Below are positions 44,040 through 53,709 of a stretch of DNA of 64,000 nucleotides, piece after piece. How positions within the stretch are numbered: the stretch's first letter is position 1; each line of letters starts with the position of its first letter. The notes under the pieces were generated by a model. That model ran no database searches. It had not been told where the DNA came from and worked only from the letters and a program-made list of their open reading frames with translations. The translations under genes and the position numbers were made by a program. Source of the stretch: Plectosphaerella cucumerina (lineage: Eukaryota; Ascomycota; Sordariomycetes; Glomerellales; Plectosphaerellaceae); assembly GCA_020746995.1 (NCBI GenBank), contig JAGPXD010000003.1, positions 5,146,001 to 5,210,000 on the forward strand. The letters are read 5' to 3'.

Positions 44040-45357
44040 ATGGCTCCCACCGCCCCTTTCAACCCTCCCTCAGCTGACCTGCCCGGCAAGCCCAAGGTTG
44101 CCCAGTGGGTTCCGCCGCCGGTCACCAAGGAGACGCACGATTTTGCCCAGCTTAGCTCTATCGACCTGTCGCTGCTCGACTCGGACGACCCGGCTGTCGT
44201 TGACAGCCTGGTGCAGCAGGTCAAGAAGGCCATCCGCGACGATGGCTTCCTGTTCCTTGAGAACTATGGCATCTCCCTTGAGCAGGTTAGTCTTTATCCT
44301 CTACCTTTGCTGTATGTCTCTTCTAACTTGTTCTTCCCTCCAGCTCCACCGTCAGTTCGGCATCGCCCAGTACCTGTACGACAACATCAGCGAGGAGGAC
44401 AAGGAACGTCTTCTCTTCTCCCCCGAGAACGGTGTCTGGTCCGGCTACAAGCACCCCTACGGCTTCAAGGTAGGACGCCCCCTGCCCCGAGCAAGCCATC
44501 CACTCAGCTGACATCCCCAGCGCACCCGCGGTCCCCCCGATGGTATCGAGCAGTTCAACTGGTACAAGCGCGACTGGGAGGACGTCGAGAACCGCGTGCC
44601 CAAGTGCCTCCACCCGCTCATGGACGAAATCGAGGCCTTCTCCAACTACCTCACACAATCGGTCAACAGGCGCCTCCTGACCCTCTTCTCCCGCGTCCTC
44701 GAGCTGCCCGACGACTACCTCTGGAACAACGTTCAGTCCCATGGCTCCCCCACCGGCGAGGGCTACTTCCGCCACGCCCTCTTCCGCCCCGTCCAGAAGT
44801 CGACCGAAGAGGCGTCAAAGGGCCTCCGCATGCACGGCCACACCGACTTCGGCCTCACCACCCTCCTCTTCTCCGTCCCCATCTCGTGCCTGCAGATCTG
44901 GGGCCGCGACGAGCGCTGGTACTACGTCCCCTACAAGCCTGGCGCGCTCGTCATCAACATCGGCGACACCCTCGAGATCGTCTCGGGCGGCCACTTCAAG
45001 GCCACCCGTCACCGCGTCTTCAAGCCCCCCGTCGACCAGCTGCAGCAGGAGCGCCTCTCTCTCGTGCTCTTCAACAGCTCCGTTGGCGACCTGCGCATGG
45101 GCCCGGCCGTCGAGTCGCCTCTCATCCAGCGTGAGGGCTGCGTCGAGGACCAGGGTGTTTACTCTGAGTTCAAGCGCCGCACTGATGGTGGACAGCTTGT
45201 GCCCACCAACAAGCAGTGGCGCGAGATCCAGATTGCGACTGCTACGGACCCCACGGATACGGTGCGCAACCGTGTCGGTGCTGATCAGGTCATCATCGAT
45301 GGAAAACTGATGCACCAGCGCGAGTACATGGGCGTCAAGGTCGTGCTGCCCGTGTGA
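44040..45357 (+). CDS. 2-oxoglutarate/Fe(II) dioxygenase, IPNS-like
   Basis: Exons 44040-44285, 44344-44469 and 44521-45357 give 402 residues. The N-terminal part (about 60-150) is the DIOX_N domain (FLFLENYGISLEQLH...GYKHPYGF). The C-terminal double-stranded beta helix holds the iron ligands H231 and D233 (HGHTDFGLTTLL) and the distal His near 288 (KATRHRVFKPP), with the 2-oxoglutarate-binding Arg in RLSLVLF near 302. All required residues are present, so it should be active, coupling substrate hydroxylation or ring chemistry to 2-oxoglutarate decarboxylation. It is divergent from RidA. The substrate is unknown; similar proteins occur in both catabolic and secondary-metabolite settings. Confidence 0.92.
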
Positions 45358-45851
45358 GGAGAGGTCCGGGCAGAGCAGATGATGTCCATCTGCCCGGTGC
45401 AATAGGCCACGGGTCTAAGGATGTGAAGTTGCTGTATTTTGAGTCATAGCCTGCATTTATTACATTACTCATTGATTTGATGGCGGCGATGTGGTGTGGT
45501 TGCGACCGCAGGCTGGGCCCCTTTCGATTTCCCGGACCTCGACCCAGCCTGCGCCCCCAGCCCTCTTGGGCAAATGTCTACTCATTCTAGTATACCGACA
45601 CATCTGCGTCAAACATGCATGGGCTGAATATGCACGTCAGCTACCGAATCAACGGCAGCCAGTGGCGTCCGCCTTTGGTTGGCGCGCCTAGCTGTGAGTC
45701 TGACACCGAACAGGCCGCAGCAAAGCGGCCTCACAGGCAGACGCCATGGTCGGGGACGAGTCGTACACATTCTCCCACCAACAATTACCCCAACGAAGCT
45801 GCGGAGAGTTTCCCTTCTCCATGATCGTCCGCTTCACAACCATCGCCCGCC
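45358..45851. other. Intergenic; no gene seen
   Basis: About 490 bases between two plus-strand genes. It should hold the dioxygenase terminator and the promoter of the 1102-residue protein gene. Confidence 0.55.
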
Positions 45852-48800
45852 ATGGTCACCACGGTCCAGTCGGTACCCGGCCCGTCCTCGGCAGCCTCCG
45901 CCGGACATGTCTCCGGCCTCGAAGCGTCTCCGTCAGACTGCCTCGGTGCTGCCCTCTCCCATCGTCGTCGCGAAGACGCGGAGTCAGGCCCCGCGCACCA
46001 GATCGCGAATAAGCTCGGCGATCTCTTCGAAGCCATCGTCCCGAGAACGCCGTTCATCCTTTCCATGTACGAAGCCCAAGCGAAGAGAATCCTCGCGACG
46101 CCTGGCATGAATCCGATCGGCAGCACACAGAATCACGGACCCTTCGAAGAATTCGTCGGAGGTGACGCAACATCCGTCTGGGCTGCCGTCACATCGGGCG
46201 GCCCATCTACCTCCATATTCCTTCTCGCCTGCTTGCTCGCCCGCGCCTTTGATGATCCGGCCATCACGACAGCTATGTGGGTCGAGCTTGTTGCCGAGCG
46301 GCTGCGACAACGCTGCGACCCAGCAGCAGGCGCCATCCTCAATCCTAGCCAGACAGCTGTGACTGACATCCCTGGCCAAGTTCTCATCTCCAAGGACGAG
46401 CTCCGGCAATGGGACGCGAGTGCCCGCGCCTGGCTGCAGACGGCCGACACGGTTATGGCGCGAGAGCACATGGAGTTCCGTCACAACCTTCTCCTCTTCA
46501 AGAAAGCTCCGTTCCCCGAGACCAGCGAGTCCCTCTATGAAAACGTCACCGAAGCGTGGATTAGGGCCTTGGTTGCGATTGAGCACCTTTGCTGCGGCAA
46601 GAGGTTGCAAGAGAACGACAATGGAAGAGCAGGTCTGATCGCCATGTCGGCCTGGCATCTTTACCCACCCTTGGATTTGCTGAAAAGACCGCCAATGATG
46701 GCAGAATCCATTAAGACGACCGAACAATCGACAGCAGCTATCTCGACCGGCCCGGTCACGTCGAAAGCCACGTGGATGGATAGCTCAGAACAGGGAATCG
46801 AATGGTCGCTCACTCTGTCCCATTCCAGATCCGATGGAAAACAAGTCAGTGTCGTGGGCAACATCAACGAAAGGCTGTCGATTTCAGATCTACATCTCGT
46901 CACATTTGGTGGTCTTCTTCGACTCTGGGGTGTCGATCGCATCGAAGATCCCGAACCCGTGGCCCGTTGGATGGTCGCACTCTGGGAGTGTGTCGACAAG
47001 GTCAAGCAGCGGCAAGCGAGGCCTCATTGGCTCAAGCTTCTCGCCGGTGCGGCCTCACAGCTTCTTGGCTCCTCTGACAAACACAGCAGCCACTGCAGGC
47101 GACTTGTAGACCTCGGCCATCGTCAAGGACATCTCTTCCTAGGGGTTCCGAGTGGCAAGGGAGCCCTTCCCTGGTTTGGTCTGCGATCAAGGCATCTCCT
47201 TTCCTCCCTGTCTGAAGAAAGCCCAGCCGAATGCGCCATCCAATACCTCCGTGAGATTTCATCCTACGGCGAACTGGGTCCCGATGACGCGCTCATCACC
47301 TGGATCTCGCCCAGCTCCAAGGTCTTCACGACACACCTCTACACATCCGCCATCCCGCGAAAGCAGGTCGAGTACAGGACCGCGACCGCTACCGGTAAAT
47401 CAATTCCTGAAAGTCTTCCGGAGCTCCAGCCAGATGTTCCTCTGAACAAAGGGAAAGGAAAAGACCTGGGTGAAGTCACGAAGGAAGAATTCGTCTCCTA
47501 CAAGCACTCCAGATGGATCGGCAAAGGCTACGTTAACGGAGCGAGCCTCTTGCAGCCGGAGCCCGAATCCAAAAAGCGCCGCTACAACTCGTACGAATCA
47601 AGCATGAGGAGAACCATTGATCAATTCGCATTTGACGTCAAGCGAGGCTACAGCGACCAGGAAGCCAGCGAGCGGCCACGTCATGACAACAGCGACTACT
47701 TCGCGTCCCATGATCGACCACCTCTTGACGCACCAGGCGCGACTGCCAGTGAAAAGTCCAAGGGTGAAAACTGGTACTCCCTGCAATCTCTCATCCAGTT
47801 TTCTGGCCTGGTTCAAGGTGACTACAAGCAAGAACGGGGGAGCGGCCTTCTCATCCCCGCGTCAGGGTACATCGACACCGGTCTCGATTCGGACGGACAT
47901 CGCTCAGGCCCGCTCGCCTATACATCGATGCTCAACTCCTCACAAGACTTCTTCCGACTTTGGCTTGCACCAATTTCACCCGAGAAGATGAGTCGGTTTG
48001 AAGAGAAGGTCCATGGCCTCAGAACTGGCAAACCCTCCTCTCTCCTACCTCTGGAAGAATCGATGGACCAACTCATCTCCGGCGTCAATCCATCACTGCT
48101 CTGGCAGTTCTTCGAGGGCAGTGACCCGTACGACCCCAGCGACTTTGCCAAGCCAGTCTTGGAGCTGATGGAGGCAGAGCGGCATGCCAATGACGAGCTA
48201 CTCCGGCCGCTGCGCAAGATCACCTTTGCCACGAACCTCTACTCCGAGCTTGACGGGGCGACGATTTCCCCTCGAATCGTCACGACGAGCTTTGCCAACC
48301 CCTCTTGGGGTGAAACGGGCATAGTGCCTACTCGATCGCAGGTCTTCAGCTGCATCGCGATGATGGAGTCGGGCGTCCACCTGAAGCCTGAAGGCATGGA
48401 GAGAGTCATCGGCCTCTCGTCCGGCAACTCGCTCTTCGTTCTCTCCCGATTTCTCTCGGACCCGGGAAAGCAAATCAGCAAGAGCGCTGTTACCAGACTC
48501 ATTGGTAATATAGGCCGACCTGGTGTCAGTCTCCTCACCATTTCAGAGACAATGCCTTCGCCGCCGTCGTCAAGCTCGTTGGACCAAGGTGTGGAGTTCC
48601 GCCTCTTCGATGGGGAATTGAAAGACAGCTTCTCGACGACATCACTTCGGCTCTCTTTTAGTGGGAGCGAGACTCCAGTGGATTGTTGCACGGAAAAGGG
48701 TACCCAAAGCCAGGCTTCCTTCGTTGAGTGCGCTGTGTCAGTTCACGGTGGACCTCACTGTGTGGCTGACCTGGACGTGCTGTCAGCCTTCGACACCGGT

Positions 48801-49160
48801 CTTGTGTCAACACTGGCCAGACCAAGAAAATGCAGCGGGTGCTGCGAGGAAGACAAGCCAGAGCTGGCCGAGGAGATGAGACGGAACGTGACGGTAGCCG
48901 ACTCTTGGGAGGAGGTGCTGAGTGTACCGCCTGGGTTGACGATTGTCAGGGCCGGCAGGAACGTGCCAGCGTGTTTGGCTATTTCTTCGGCTCTGGCTTC
49001 ACGAATCTCGACGGAAGAAGGTGGGAGGACAGGGGAACTAAAAGGGTTTGTTGTGCTGGAGGCTGAGGGAAATGATTGCAGTATCTGCATCTACAGGCGT
49101 CTGAGGCAACATGTCCGGCGCCGCGCTGCTCAGTCACTGCCGTTCTTTGCAGTTGTGTAA
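45852..49160 (+). CDS. Large uncharacterised protein, 1102 residues
   Basis: A single 3.3-kb exon. I recognise no catalytic or binding domain. The sequence is well-formed globular protein through most of its length, with a low-complexity charged linker (about 515-640, rich in Lys, Asp, Ser and Pro). Motif-like blocks include GGPSTSIFLLACLLARAF, HLVTFGGLLRLWG, WHLYPPLDLL and GLSSGNSLFVLSRFLSDP followed by LIGNIGRPGVSLL; the last block recalls a family of large hypothetical proteins I have seen in ascomycetes, but I cannot name a function. A late Cys-rich stretch (CSGCCEE) is present. No signal peptide or clear transmembrane helix is seen, so it is probably cytoplasmic or nuclear. It lies next to a HET gene. 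Confidence 0.85.
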   Translation: MVTTVQSVPGPSSAASAGHVSGLEASPSDCLGAALSHRRREDAESGPAHQIANKLGDLFEAIVPRTPFILSMYEAQAKRILATPGMNPIGSTQNHGPFEEFVGGDATSVWAAVTSGGPSTSIFLLACLLARAFDDPAITTAMWVELVAERLRQRCDPAAGAILNPSQTAVTDIPGQVLISKDELRQWDASARAWLQTADTVMAREHMEFRHNLLLFKKAPFPETSESLYENVTEAWIRALVAIEHLCCGKRLQENDNGRAGLIAMSAWHLYPPLDLLKRPPMMAESIKTTEQSTAAISTGPVTSKATWMDSSEQGIEWSLTLSHSRSDGKQVSVVGNINERLSISDLHLVTFGGLLRLWGVDRIEDPEPVARWMVALWECVDKVKQRQARPHWLKLLAGAASQLLGSSDKHSSHCRRLVDLGHRQGHLFLGVPSGKGALPWFGLRSRHLLSSLSEESPAECAIQYLREISSYGELGPDDALITWISPSSKVFTTHLYTSAIPRKQVEYRTATATGKSIPESLPELQPDVPLNKGKGKDLGEVTKEEFVSYKHSRWIGKGYVNGASLLQPEPESKKRRYNSYESSMRRTIDQFAFDVKRGYSDQEASERPRHDNSDYFASHDRPPLDAPGATASEKSKGENWYSLQSLIQFSGLVQGDYKQERGSGLLIPASGYIDTGLDSDGHRSGPLAYTSMLNSSQDFFRLWLAPISPEKMSRFEEKVHGLRTGKPSSLLPLEESMDQLISGVNPSLLWQFFEGSDPYDPSDFAKPVLELMEAERHANDELLRPLRKITFATNLYSELDGATISPRIVTTSFANPSWGETGIVPTRSQVFSCIAMMESGVHLKPEGMERVIGLSSGNSLFVLSRFLSDPGKQISKSAVTRLIGNIGRPGVSLLTISETMPSPPSSSSLDQGVEFRLFDGELKDSFSTTSLRLSFSGSETPVDCCTEKGTQSQASFVECAVSVHGGPHCVADLDVLSAFDTGLVSTLARPRKCSGCCEEDKPELAEEMRRNVTVADSWEEVLSVPPGLTIVRAGRNVPACLAISSALASRISTEEGGRTGELKGFVVLEAEGNDCSICIYRRLRQHVRRRAAQSLPFFAVV

Positions 49161-49504
49161 GGGTGCCAGGACTGCATACCCGCAGATGCGGCGTAGCCGC
49201 CTCTGCCGGCTATGTAGAGCCAGGACCCTGACCATCTACTGGATGGGAGGGTCAGGGATTAGCTTGGACGCAGCCGCGAACCTACCCGCAATATATCTAC
49301 AGCGCACTGCTGTTACCCTCTATCCATCCATTCCAGCAGTAGATCGGACTCCCTCACTTAGCTATGTGCGCTTCCTGACAAAGGGAGGAAAACTGTCTCG
49401 AGCCTAAAGATCCATCTTGAAGCTATCATGCGATGTACCTAGACATAGAAAAGAACCACTCGTGTAGACGAGACCTCAATTGAACAACCTCATCCGCAGC
49501 TCCG
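49161..49504. other. Shared 3' region of convergent genes
   Basis: The large orphan gene and the second HET gene converge here. No coding signal is seen. Confidence 0.5.
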
Positions 49505-51457
49505 CTATCGGATCGTGAAGACCACTGGCTCCGTCTTGTCCACCGTCATGTCTTCACACCAAGTGGCACTATATCTCGTCTCGGCGTTCCAAAACAGCGG
49601 GAGATGTCTCACCGCAGAAGGGCCAATCATGGTGACTGTTTCTTCCCAAGGGCTCCCAGGACTCCCCGTTTCGCAACGCCGCAGCACGCAGCTGCCTCGT
49701 TGGTCGCCAAGCCGAGCCAAGATGTCGCCGTCGCGCATGTGGGCATTGCCAAAGCCCATGTGGAGGTCATCTGTGACGAACAAGACCTTGTCATCGGTCT
49801 GGTTTCCGACGCTTGTGTGTTTCCAATTGTTTGCGTCAAACGCGGGTACCTCCTGTAGGCTCAAATCTCGTTGCATATCTTCAGGAGAAGAATTGCCCTC
49901 AGCTAGTCGTTTGAGGCTCTCGGAGCGCCAATGGAGCAGTAACCCTACCACTTGGTCCACTGAAGATATGGTCACCCCGTAGCTAGAGAGAGGATATGTA
50001 AACAACGTGATGAGTCTCTCAACATTTTTGTGGAATGCTTCAAGCCCAGGCCCTGGCGCAAGGCTTGCCAGTATTTGCCCCAAGCCGCGGGCAAAAAGCT
50101 CCACACCGCTGGTGGTCGATTTGAATCGCGCAACGACTTTGCATGGACCGAATGACTTTCCTTGGATCATGATTGTAGAGAGATCCCGGGATATCGAGAC
50201 AATTTTGTTCCTCAGGGAAGCTTGCACTTCTTTCTCGTACTCCTGGTTGAAGAGCGGTGTGGTTACTCGGAAGTCCGGCACCCAAGACGGCCAGACATGG
50301 TTAGATGGCGCAGTCAAAGCTCTCGGCGCCCCGTAGTCCCATTTGTCAAAGAGCCGAGCACCAAGAGATGATGATATCAGGTAACTTGCGATATTTGCCG
50401 CGACGGTGTGGACGTCCCTGGTGTAGTCAACCCGAGGGAGATGGGAAGGATTTGGGACCAGGCCGTATAGTGCATAGAAGCGGTCCAGAGGGTTCATACA
50501 TATGCGATATGTTGTTTTCATTAAGTGTACGGCAAAGTCGTCGAGGTGATCAGAAGGTATGCTGAATGAGCCCCTCTGGTGTGGGTTGGCTTTGAAGTAG
50601 GCACCCATGTGCCTGGCCAGTGAAGTCGCATATCTCTGCCGTTCGTTTGGCAGATATGACTCTCCGCCAGATCTATTCCTCTGCGTTACAAGGCATCTAT
50701 GCCAGCAGTCCAAGGACATGAAGTGACTGAACACGAGCTTGTACCCGACCTGTTCCCAGGTGAATAAGTTGCTACCGCAATAGAAGGATCGGGACGTTGC
50801 GGGCAAGCAACTTTCCTGATACGTCCACATTCGCGACCAGTACTCGTTCCCGATCAATGAGAAGTAACCGGGGAGTAGCTCTAGCAGCTTGAGATGCTTC
50901 TTTAGCCACAGCTTCTCTATCTCCGCGACAATTTCGGGAACCGCCAGATCGGATAAATTCTGAAAGTGATGAGAGAAGGATTCTCTGAGCAAGCCGATGT
51001 CAGCTATCAATTGAGGCTCGAGTCTGGCATATTTGTCGATGTCGTCGTTCGATGGTCCTAGCCAGACAGCCACAGCTTGCGCACGCGTGTAAATGCGGGT
51101 CATAAGGGAGACCTGGGCACTTCGCTCGTCAAGATCGCCTTGGTTGATGCAGATGGCGTCAATCCAGAGCTTTCGGGCTTTCTGGGGAAGCCGAAGATGC
51201 TGGAGGGCCGAGAAGAGGTTTGGAGTTGGAGTGAACTTGTTTCCATTGACAAGGATGGTGACTGGCGCGGCGGCGGCGAGCGATGGTTCGTGCCAGACGT
51301 AGGATAAGGCCTCGAAGTCGCAGTCATCGTTGATAGAGGCAACGTTGAGCGAGCAAATGATGGGAGCTTCGTGGTTGTCGGAAGGGAGAACTATGAGAGT
51401 GCGAATCTCAGAGTTCGAAGGATTCAGAGGAAGCTGGGAGTAGAGGGCCGACGCCAT
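49505..51457 (-). CDS. HET-domain protein (heterokaryon incompatibility family)
   Basis: An intronless gene of 650 residues. The HET domain starts near residue 49 with FEALSYVWHE, continues with LFSALQHLRLPQKARKLWIDAICINQGDLDERSAQVSLMTRIYTRAQAVAVWLGP, and closes near 215 with YWSRMWTYQE. This is the canonical HET order, as in HET-6 and TOL-type proteins. The remaining 430 residues resemble the C-terminal half of fungal HET proteins without a named domain. It shares a 583-base divergent gap with a Zn2Cys6 regulator. GC content at third positions is lower than in the housekeeping genes of the window, as often seen for HET genes. Confidence 0.94.
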   Translation of the reverse strand: MASALYSQLPLNPSNSEIRTLIVLPSDNHEAPIICSLNVASINDDCDFEALSYVWHEPSLAAAAPVTILVNGNKFTPTPNLFSALQHLRLPQKARKLWIDAICINQGDLDERSAQVSLMTRIYTRAQAVAVWLGPSNDDIDKYARLEPQLIADIGLLRESFSHHFQNLSDLAVPEIVAEIEKLWLKKHLKLLELLPGYFSLIGNEYWSRMWTYQESCLPATSRSFYCGSNLFTWEQVGYKLVFSHFMSLDCWHRCLVTQRNRSGGESYLPNERQRYATSLARHMGAYFKANPHQRGSFSIPSDHLDDFAVHLMKTTYRICMNPLDRFYALYGLVPNPSHLPRVDYTRDVHTVAANIASYLISSSLGARLFDKWDYGAPRALTAPSNHVWPSWVPDFRVTTPLFNQEYEKEVQASLRNKIVSISRDLSTIMIQGKSFGPCKVVARFKSTTSGVELFARGLGQILASLAPGPGLEAFHKNVERLITLFTYPLSSYGVTISSVDQVVGLLLHWRSESLKRLAEGNSSPEDMQRDLSLQEVPAFDANNWKHTSVGNQTDDKVLFVTDDLHMGFGNAHMRDGDILARLGDQRGSCVLRRCETGSPGSPWEETVTMIGPSAVRHLPLFWNAETRYSATWCEDMTVDKTEPVVFTIR

Positions 51458-52040
51458 TGTGTCGCAGCTTGGGCGACTCGGGCACCTCGATGGTGGTGGT
51501 CAGCCTGGGGGATGATGAAAGAAAAGCGGCCCCGAGGGCGCGGGGGACGGCAGTCGTTTTAAGAAGCAGTCGGACAGAAGGGCTCCAGGAGGCCTGCAGC
51601 ACATGAACCCCAGCCACTCGCGCATCTGCAGCCGCGGTGGGCGGCGTGACATGCTGACAAGGGGGGTTCGACTGTCGATATGGCCCGGCACGGTGCAGTA
51701 AGGCTCTCACCGAACCCGGGACTGATATGAACGACCGAGATATGGATTGTAAATTTAAAACCAGACATGACGAATGACCAGTGGAAAAACAAGAGGTCAC
51801 TAGGAGTTTAACGTTCCGTGGACGACAAGTGTCGAGGCAACTCCTACCTAAGTACAGTGCGTTCACCAGGGGCTGTGAACAAGCACTGTGTCACATTGGG
51901 GCTGGGGCACTCGCTGCGCCTCCATGCACTGCGCCACTCTTCGCTCGCCTCCCGACTCCGACTTCAACACCACCAGATCAATTGATAACGTGGCCCTGGG
52001 CCACCTTCACCGAGCCGCTTGGCTGGCAAACTCATCCGAC
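51458..52040. other. Divergent promoter, HET gene and Zn2Cys6 gene
   Basis: This gap of 583 bases has no coding signal and no obvious repeat. Confidence 0.5.
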
Positions 52041-53559
52041 ATGGAAGCGCCCAAAGTACAGAGGAGAAAGTTCCACTCCAAGAGCCGCCGCGGCTGTCTG
52101 GCGTGCAAGACTCGGCGCATCAAGGTGAGCTTCTTCAGCTTCCCCGCTTCTGCTTACGGCTCACTTGCAAGCATCTGACAACTAGCAGTGCGATGAGCAG
52201 GGCCCGCCGTGCGCCAATTGCGTGGTGAGGAAGTCAGAATGCACATATCCGCTTGCCAAGGGGCAAGCTCCGCCAAAGAAGCCTCTGGCCCCAGCATCCG
52301 GAGGCATCTCGACCAAGGCCTCCTCTTCGAGCAGCTCACTGAAATTACCCAAACTCGCGGCGGCGCCTGGTTCGTCTCGCACCGTGTCCAGCTCAACTCC
52401 CTCGGAGTCCCCGGCCAGATCCGTAGCCCTTAGCCGCCATTCATCACCCTCTCTCTACCTCCACGCCTCTCTCTCCCCATCGCCCGCTGCGTTCTCAACC
52501 TCCTCGAGCTCCAACATTTCCCTCGAGCTGGAGCTCATGCACCAATGGTCAACCCACACCTGGAAGTCCATTCACTTCATGCCGGGTGAGGAGCCCTTCC
52601 TCCAGATTGATATGCCCCGCCTCGCCCTCCGCAACGCATTCCTCATGGACGGCCTCATGGCCACCGCCGCCGTCGACCTGGCGATCGCAACCCGCCCTCA
52701 TGACCCGGCCGCCTCAACCGCCTACCTCTGCACTGCCATCGAACGCAGCAACCGCGCCAGTGCAGCCTTCCGCGAACAGCTGCACGATCTCAACCGCGAC
52801 AACCTCTACATCCTGTACTACTTCTCCACCATGGCCGCCCATTTCAACTTCATCACCCCGGGCCTGCCGATGACCTCGCTGCAGCAGGCAGACATGTTCT
52901 TCACCATGATGTGGGGGGCCATCAACATTGGAATGTTCAACTTCCAGTGGCTCCTTGAGAGCCCGACGACGATAGCTGCGTCGTTCGAGTACGCCAAAAA
53001 CTACCGCATGGAGCTGTTTGACATGCTCGATCCGGAGACGACGGAGGCTCTGTCCCGTATGTCGTCCGTCATACGGGCTGCACGGCTGCCGGCAAAGGGT
53101 GACGGCCAGGGACCTCTTGCGATTGAGAACTTCGGCTATCAGATGGCTGTCGGCCAGACTAAGTACTCCTTTGCCGAAGGGCCCGAGGGCCACCGGAGGG
53201 GTAACTTCCTTGGGGCATTTGCCGTCGCCGGTCCTGAATTCGTTGAGGCGATTCGCAACCGAGAGCACGTCGCTCTTTTCATTACGATGTACTGGGCTGT
53301 GCTTGTTCACCGTACAGGGCTCGTCGATAAGGACAAGGCGTGGTGGATTGGCAACAAGGGCGCCGAGCTTATCGAGGAGATCTCTGGGATTCTGGCGGGA
53401 TCCTGGCTCGTGAAGATGAATCATGTGAGGGAGGGAATCGCGTGGACTCGGCTGCAGGTCGGTCTGCCGCCTTTGGATGGGTGCGCCTGGATGTACCCCT
53501 TCAATGGTTTGGCCAGTCTGGATGTGACTGGTTTGGACATGACCAGCATGACTCTTTGA
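52041..53559 (+). CDS. Zn2Cys6 transcription factor
   Basis: Exons 52041-52124 and 52189-53559 (64-base intron GTGAGC...AGCAG) give 484 residues. The binuclear zinc cluster has six Cys at positions 19, 22, 29, 36, 39 and 46 (CLACKTRRIKC, then CANC and SEC); the intron splits the cluster just before Cys29, a common position. A Ser/Pro-rich linker (about 50-140) leads into a helical fungal-specific regulatory region of the UPC2/Lys14 kind (LELELMHQWSTHTWKSI, FLMDGLMATAAVDLA). The family includes sterol-uptake and general metabolic regulators. The target set is unknown. It lies between the second HET gene (divergent) and the sugar transporter (convergent). Confidence 0.92.
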
Positions 53560-53709
53560 GCGGAGGAGGTCGACAGGGAGTATTTGCAGTTCGGTGACCA
53601 GGGACCGAGAGTCAAATGTACAAGAAGCGGGATCTCTTCTGAAGAAGGAATGGCCTACAGGATAGACCTAGAATACACTGGTCTAGATGGATGCAGTACA
53701 TGCCACAAC

